Assembly: GCA_021229015.1 (NCBI GenBank)
Contig: CM037783.1
Span: 7,511,324-7,575,323, forward strand
DNA: 64,000 nucleotides
DNA from: Solen grandis
Lineage: Eukaryota; Mollusca; Bivalvia; Adapedonta; Solenidae
Direction of reading: 5' to 3'
The notes below the pieces were generated by a model that did not search any database, was not told where the DNA came from, and saw only the letters and a program-made list of their open reading frames with translations. The translations under genes were made by a program, and so were the position numbers. How positions within the stretch are numbered: position 1 is the stretch's first letter; the number at the start of each line of letters is the position of its first letter. Shown piece by piece: positions 60,655 to 64,000 of this stretch.

Positions 60655-60897
60655 ACTATGAAACAAATTATTTTAACTTATACTTATCACTTTCGACCCC
60701 TACTTTCTGGTGAAATCCATCGCCTTCAGGGTTTATTTTTGAGAAAAGAAACCTGAGCATACATGCTAGGTTGTTAGCGTTATCAACAAGTAGCAACTGG
60801 TATAGTTTTGTACGTTTTTGATATGACGCCGCCGGGGATCGAACCACGACCTCTCGCGCTTCTCGGAGCAAAAGCTCTACTACTTGAACTACCGAGG
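60655..60897 (-). mobile_element. tRNA-derived SINE, family E
   Basis: The minus-strand head is 'gcctcggtagttcaagtagtagagc' split as an A-box region, with B box GTGGTTCGATCCCCGG. A body follows (cgtacaaaactataccagtt, gctacttgttgataacgcta). The cloverleaf is imperfect (acceptor mismatches, oversized anticodon loop), so it is not called as a functional tRNA. Confidence 0.55.
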
Positions 60898-61014
60898 CGT
60901 TATTTTTAAAGGTTTTTAGTAGACTTAAAAGTTAAGGTATATATTTAACAAGCATTTTAAGTTTGGGCGAATTCACATATATATCTATATCAATGAATGT
61001 TTGGTGCCATGAAC

Positions 61015-61775
61015 ATAAAAGACAAGAAGGCCAAGATGGCCCTAAAGACACTCACCTGAGAAGAACTGTCTTTTTAAACCTCTACAAGTTACTAAGTTAT
61101 AGCATAGTTGCAATGAATATACATACTCCATGAGATTACTTCAATACCACGAACTAAACAGTGCCTGTGGTCAAAATTTGAAGTCAAACTTGACTGAGAG
61201 ATTATGGCTTTAAACATTGTCAGTCAAACTTCAAAAACAATTGCTTAAGAAATGAAGATGCTAATGTAACGAACACGGTCCGCCGGCGTGATAGCCCAAT
61301 GCTCTAACCACTGAGCCAAAGAGCCTGCTCCCTGGCGCAGTTGTCAGAGATTGTACTTATACCCGTGACGACGCATCGTCACACTAGACAGTAAACAGTG
61401 AAATCTGGCATTTTTATTAATTAAAGGGCAATAACTCCTAATTTATAATCTAATATTAGCCATAGTCGAACATGGCCTAGAGATAAAGGCTATTAACAAT
61501 ATCAGAAATTTTGAAAAAGATTACTTAAGAAATGAAGATTCTAGAGTGCAAACAAAGTGAAATTTCTATATATCTCTAAGCATAACTCCTGACCTAATAA
61601 GCCGATATCAACCATAATCGAACATTGCCGAGATATTATGGTAATAAACATTGTCATAAAATTTGAAGATGATTGGTAAAGAAATGAAGATGCTAGAGTG
61701 CAAACAATCTTATTGTGGACGACGGAAGGACATTCATCGATCCTAATAGCTCATCCAGAACACATGTGAGCTAAA
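61015..61775 (+). repeat. Tandem-module repeat with CTCACCTGAG ... GTGAGCTAAAAA ends
   Basis: It starts 'aaggccaagatggccctaaa' then 'ctcacctgag' and ends 'gacgacggaaggacattcat', 'cctaatagctcatcc' and 'acatgtgagctaaaa'. Three ~150-bp modules (aatcgaacattgccgagata, aagaaatgaagatgctagag) lie between. A tRNA-like fragment (minus: tttggctcagtggttagagc) interrupts at about 61275-61330. Confidence 0.6.
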
Positions 61776-61789
61776 AAGTCATTGTTATC

Positions 61790-61845
61790 CTGATGAAGGC
61801 GTTAGCCGAAACGTTGAAGTAATAATAATATTTTTTTCCTACGTG
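61790..61845 (+). ncRNA. Hammerhead-like RNA motif, copy 2
   Basis: CTGATGA (61790-61796), stem II GGC-GTTA-GCC, GAAA (61808-61811). Stem III ACGT (61811-61814) pairs with ACGT (61841-61844) across a ~26-nt loop. As in copy 1, an extra A precedes stem II and G follows stem III. The two copies share the fold but not stem sequences, implying compensatory change. Confidence 0.35.
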
Positions 61846-62552
61846 TTGTCGTTGATTTTCCTACATTGTGCCATGAACATGAAATTCAAAGTGCCGTAAT
61901 GCCATACTATTATGCAATTAAATTTCAACGTTTTCGTGCAACCTTGTGTTTTCCTATATTGTACTTCCGAAATACACGCCTAACACCGCAAATTCGCATG
62001 TCCATATTAAAAAAAATCAGGGGGAAGACCCCGGACCTCCAGAAAACAAATGTGTCGCTCGTACACCTCTAAATCAGCTATGTCCGCCACCGACTTGAAT
62101 CATGTTTTAACTTTACCGTTCTGAAAGGCTTAAAACAAAGCATCAATTGGATTATTAATTTCTGCTTATAAAGGAGTGAAAGTGATATAATTTCACTTGT
62201 GAAATACTTAAATTAAATCACTTTTCGGCAAGATATACTCCATATCTACTCAAAACAAATAAACATCCTGTATATATCAATCCGGTAAAGTAAAGACTGG
62301 TACCTGGTTCATCCCGGTATACCCTGGCTCATTGTTCCGGGGTACGTCGGGACCTAAACTAGGTTAGTTATACTACAAACGAGTGCTTTTGAAGGAGTGC
62401 GACATTTAACGTTGATGCTGCGACATATAGCGGCAGTGCAATTTTTTTGCGACACTTGGCGTTACAGATGCGACTTTAACAAGAGGGTTTGTTTTTATTT
62501 TCATTAACCAAAATGTTTAGCGTCGTTGCAACACTTAACGTTGCTACAATGT

Positions 62553-62605
62553 AACATCATGCTACATGTCTACGGCGTGATACTGCAGTGTGGTAACACA
62601 CTTAA
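62553..62605 (+). mobile_element. SINE family C, 3' half after the insertion
   Basis: 'catcatgctacatgtctacg' and 'gcgtgatactgcagtgtggt' continue the SINE broken off at 54034, as judged against the 30239 and 24093 copies. Confidence 0.75.
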
Positions 62606-64000
62606 ATATCACCAAAATTATCAGCACTGTGATATGTAATGTCGGTATTATTTCGTCCAAGACATAGATGACAACCGCAATATTTAATATTTCATACATA
62701 TAATTTTTTTTTTCCTCAGACTGATAAAATCATCGTGGACTGAACGTTTCATGTATGTGTCTTGAATGTTTTGAGATAATAGATTGCGAAGAATGTGAAA
62801 TAGAAAAGGTCTACGATAGTTTGGCATGTTTCAAGGTTTGAATCACAGGAATTGATTATTCTTGTTTTAATATGAGCATTTTATGGAAATTGCTCAGAAG
62901 AATGCACAGCCGTAAAATGGAGAATCAGAGAATACAACCATACTTATAACGACGGCTTTCTACAAAATCATACCAGTTTTTCTTATACAGTTACAAGCAC
63001 AAACCATGCAACAGTTTATTGACCATGAAACTATAATAACGCTTCTCACAGCAAGATCTACTTATATCCCCACAAACTGCGTATCAGTCCCGATAAGCCA
63101 TATCAAATTACTCTCATGTGTTCTTTGGCAGCATACATTTTTTTTGTGTTTCTGCGATGAAAGAGAATAGATATGTTATTAACAGAAATCACACTGCATA
63201 TGCTTAGGAAATGTATATACTTGTATACACCATACATTTGCAAAACGCAAATGGCAATTTTATGGTTAAATGAATATCATTAAATGTAAGGTTAAATTAA
63301 ACTTTAAAAAATAATTCTGGTAAATTTTGTGTATATTTATTTTCTTCTATGAGTCTTAAGTTTTGTTTAATTTCAAAATTAAGATTTGATATGTGCAAGG
63401 TTTATTGATAATCGTCTTGAATTTAACGTCATAACCCTTACATATACCACTGAATTAATTTAGAAAAAAACGTAAACATTGTAAATGTATGTTGTCATTA
63501 AAATGAAATACTAAAGAAGATAGACATAGTATATATGCAATTCTATTGGACATAATTTCAAAACAGAATGAAGTCAGATACATTAATATCATTGTAAAAA
63601 TAAGATTTCAATTGAAAGTGATACTAATGACAACCTTTCTATTTGGAATATATATATTTTATTTAATGCTTTTGGGTGGATTATAGGGAAATATCTGCTT
63701 AAAATAGTGAATATTACCATTTTCATAATTTTTACTCTGGAACTTGAACCCGACCCTACGTTATAAAATGATCGGAGCGTCATTTGTGCTGAGTTTTACG
63801 CAAGAAATGACGCCATAAAAAACATCACGTACACGAGGCAATCCTGCCAATTTTGACAAATTTTGTGAATAACACAGCTAATTTCTGGCCCTTAAATCAT
63901 TAAATAAAAAGAAAAAATAATATTTGTTTTGGTGTAAGATCGATTAATAATTTCACTGAGTGAACATAAAAAGTGATAATTTCACGAGTGGCGAAGCATA
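62606..64000. other. AT-rich sequence, no supported gene
   Basis: No exon recognised. The last 60 bases (aatttcactgagtgaacata, aatttcacgagtggcgaagc) carry the atttcac(g/t)(a/g)gtg motif also seen in the right terminal repeat at 62187, so another copy of that repeat probably starts at the window edge. Confidence 0.4.

Larger units (their letters stand above)
54035..62552. mobile_element. ~8.5-kb TIR element of unknown class, inserted in a SINE
   Basis: Left terminal repeat 54035-54410 and right terminal repeat about 62165-62552 are imperfect reverse complements. Matching blocks in order are tagcatcgttaa/tagcaacgttaa, gcatctgtaacgctaaatgt, gccgctatatgtcgcaacat, aacgttaaatgtcgcactcc, ttcaaaagca, ctagttta, and agatatggagtatatctt. 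The right repeat has an extra ~80 bp. The left repeat holds about nine copies of GACGYTAAATGTCGCA; the right holds five or six, inverted. One SINE C is split across the two ends. A degraded LINE, a tandem array and other repeats sit inside. No transposase was recognised, so the element is either non-autonomous or has lost its coding part. Confidence 0.65.

Noticed and set aside
60823..60897. Possible tRNA gene on the minus strand
   Set aside because: The B box is good, but the acceptor stem has mismatches and the anticodon arm does not give a 7-nt loop. A SINE body follows, so it is a tRNA-derived SINE head.

Overview
This is AT-rich, intron-containing animal DNA. The repeats suggest a bivalve mollusc: tRNA-derived SINEs, many small inverted-repeat (MITE-like) elements, tandem modules containing phrases such as 'aagggcaataactc', and a decayed CR1/jockey-like LINE. 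The organism assignment is inference. No bacterial, viral or CRISPR features are visible. There are two 100-base assembly gaps (33789-33888 and 53065-53164).

Two protein-coding genes can be reconstructed, both on the minus strand in the first 20 kb. The first is a complete 14-exon PCID2 gene (CDS 14730 down to 1615; 399 codons), assembled by hand from GT-AG exons whose phases all agree. PCID2 is the PCI/winged-helix subunit of the TREX-2 mRNA-export complex. Its introns carry many mobile elements: two piggyBac-like MITEs, SINEs, an 0.8-kb fold-back, a 0.68-kb terminal-inverted-repeat element with subterminal repeats, and a MITE ending 9 bases from a splice donor. The second is a two-exon gene (19402 down to 18435) for a 132-residue charged, helical protein with an acidic tail, which I do not recognise.

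From about 20 kb to the end I find no convincing host exon. The sequence is repeats: at least four SINE families, four copies of a 242-bp TTAA-flanked MITE, several kilobases of diverged 120-310 bp tandem modules, minisatellites and microsatellites. At 54.03-62.55 kb the segment is flanked by roughly 370-bp imperfect inverted repeats rich in a 16-20 bp motif (GACGYTAAATGTCGCA). It lies inside one SINE, whose two halves are found on either side, so it looks like a single ~8.5-kb insertion of unidentified class. Nested in it are a degraded LINE with a 2A-like peptide motif, a tandem array just upstream of that LINE, and a hammerhead-like RNA motif. This nested element is the most unusual structure in the window.
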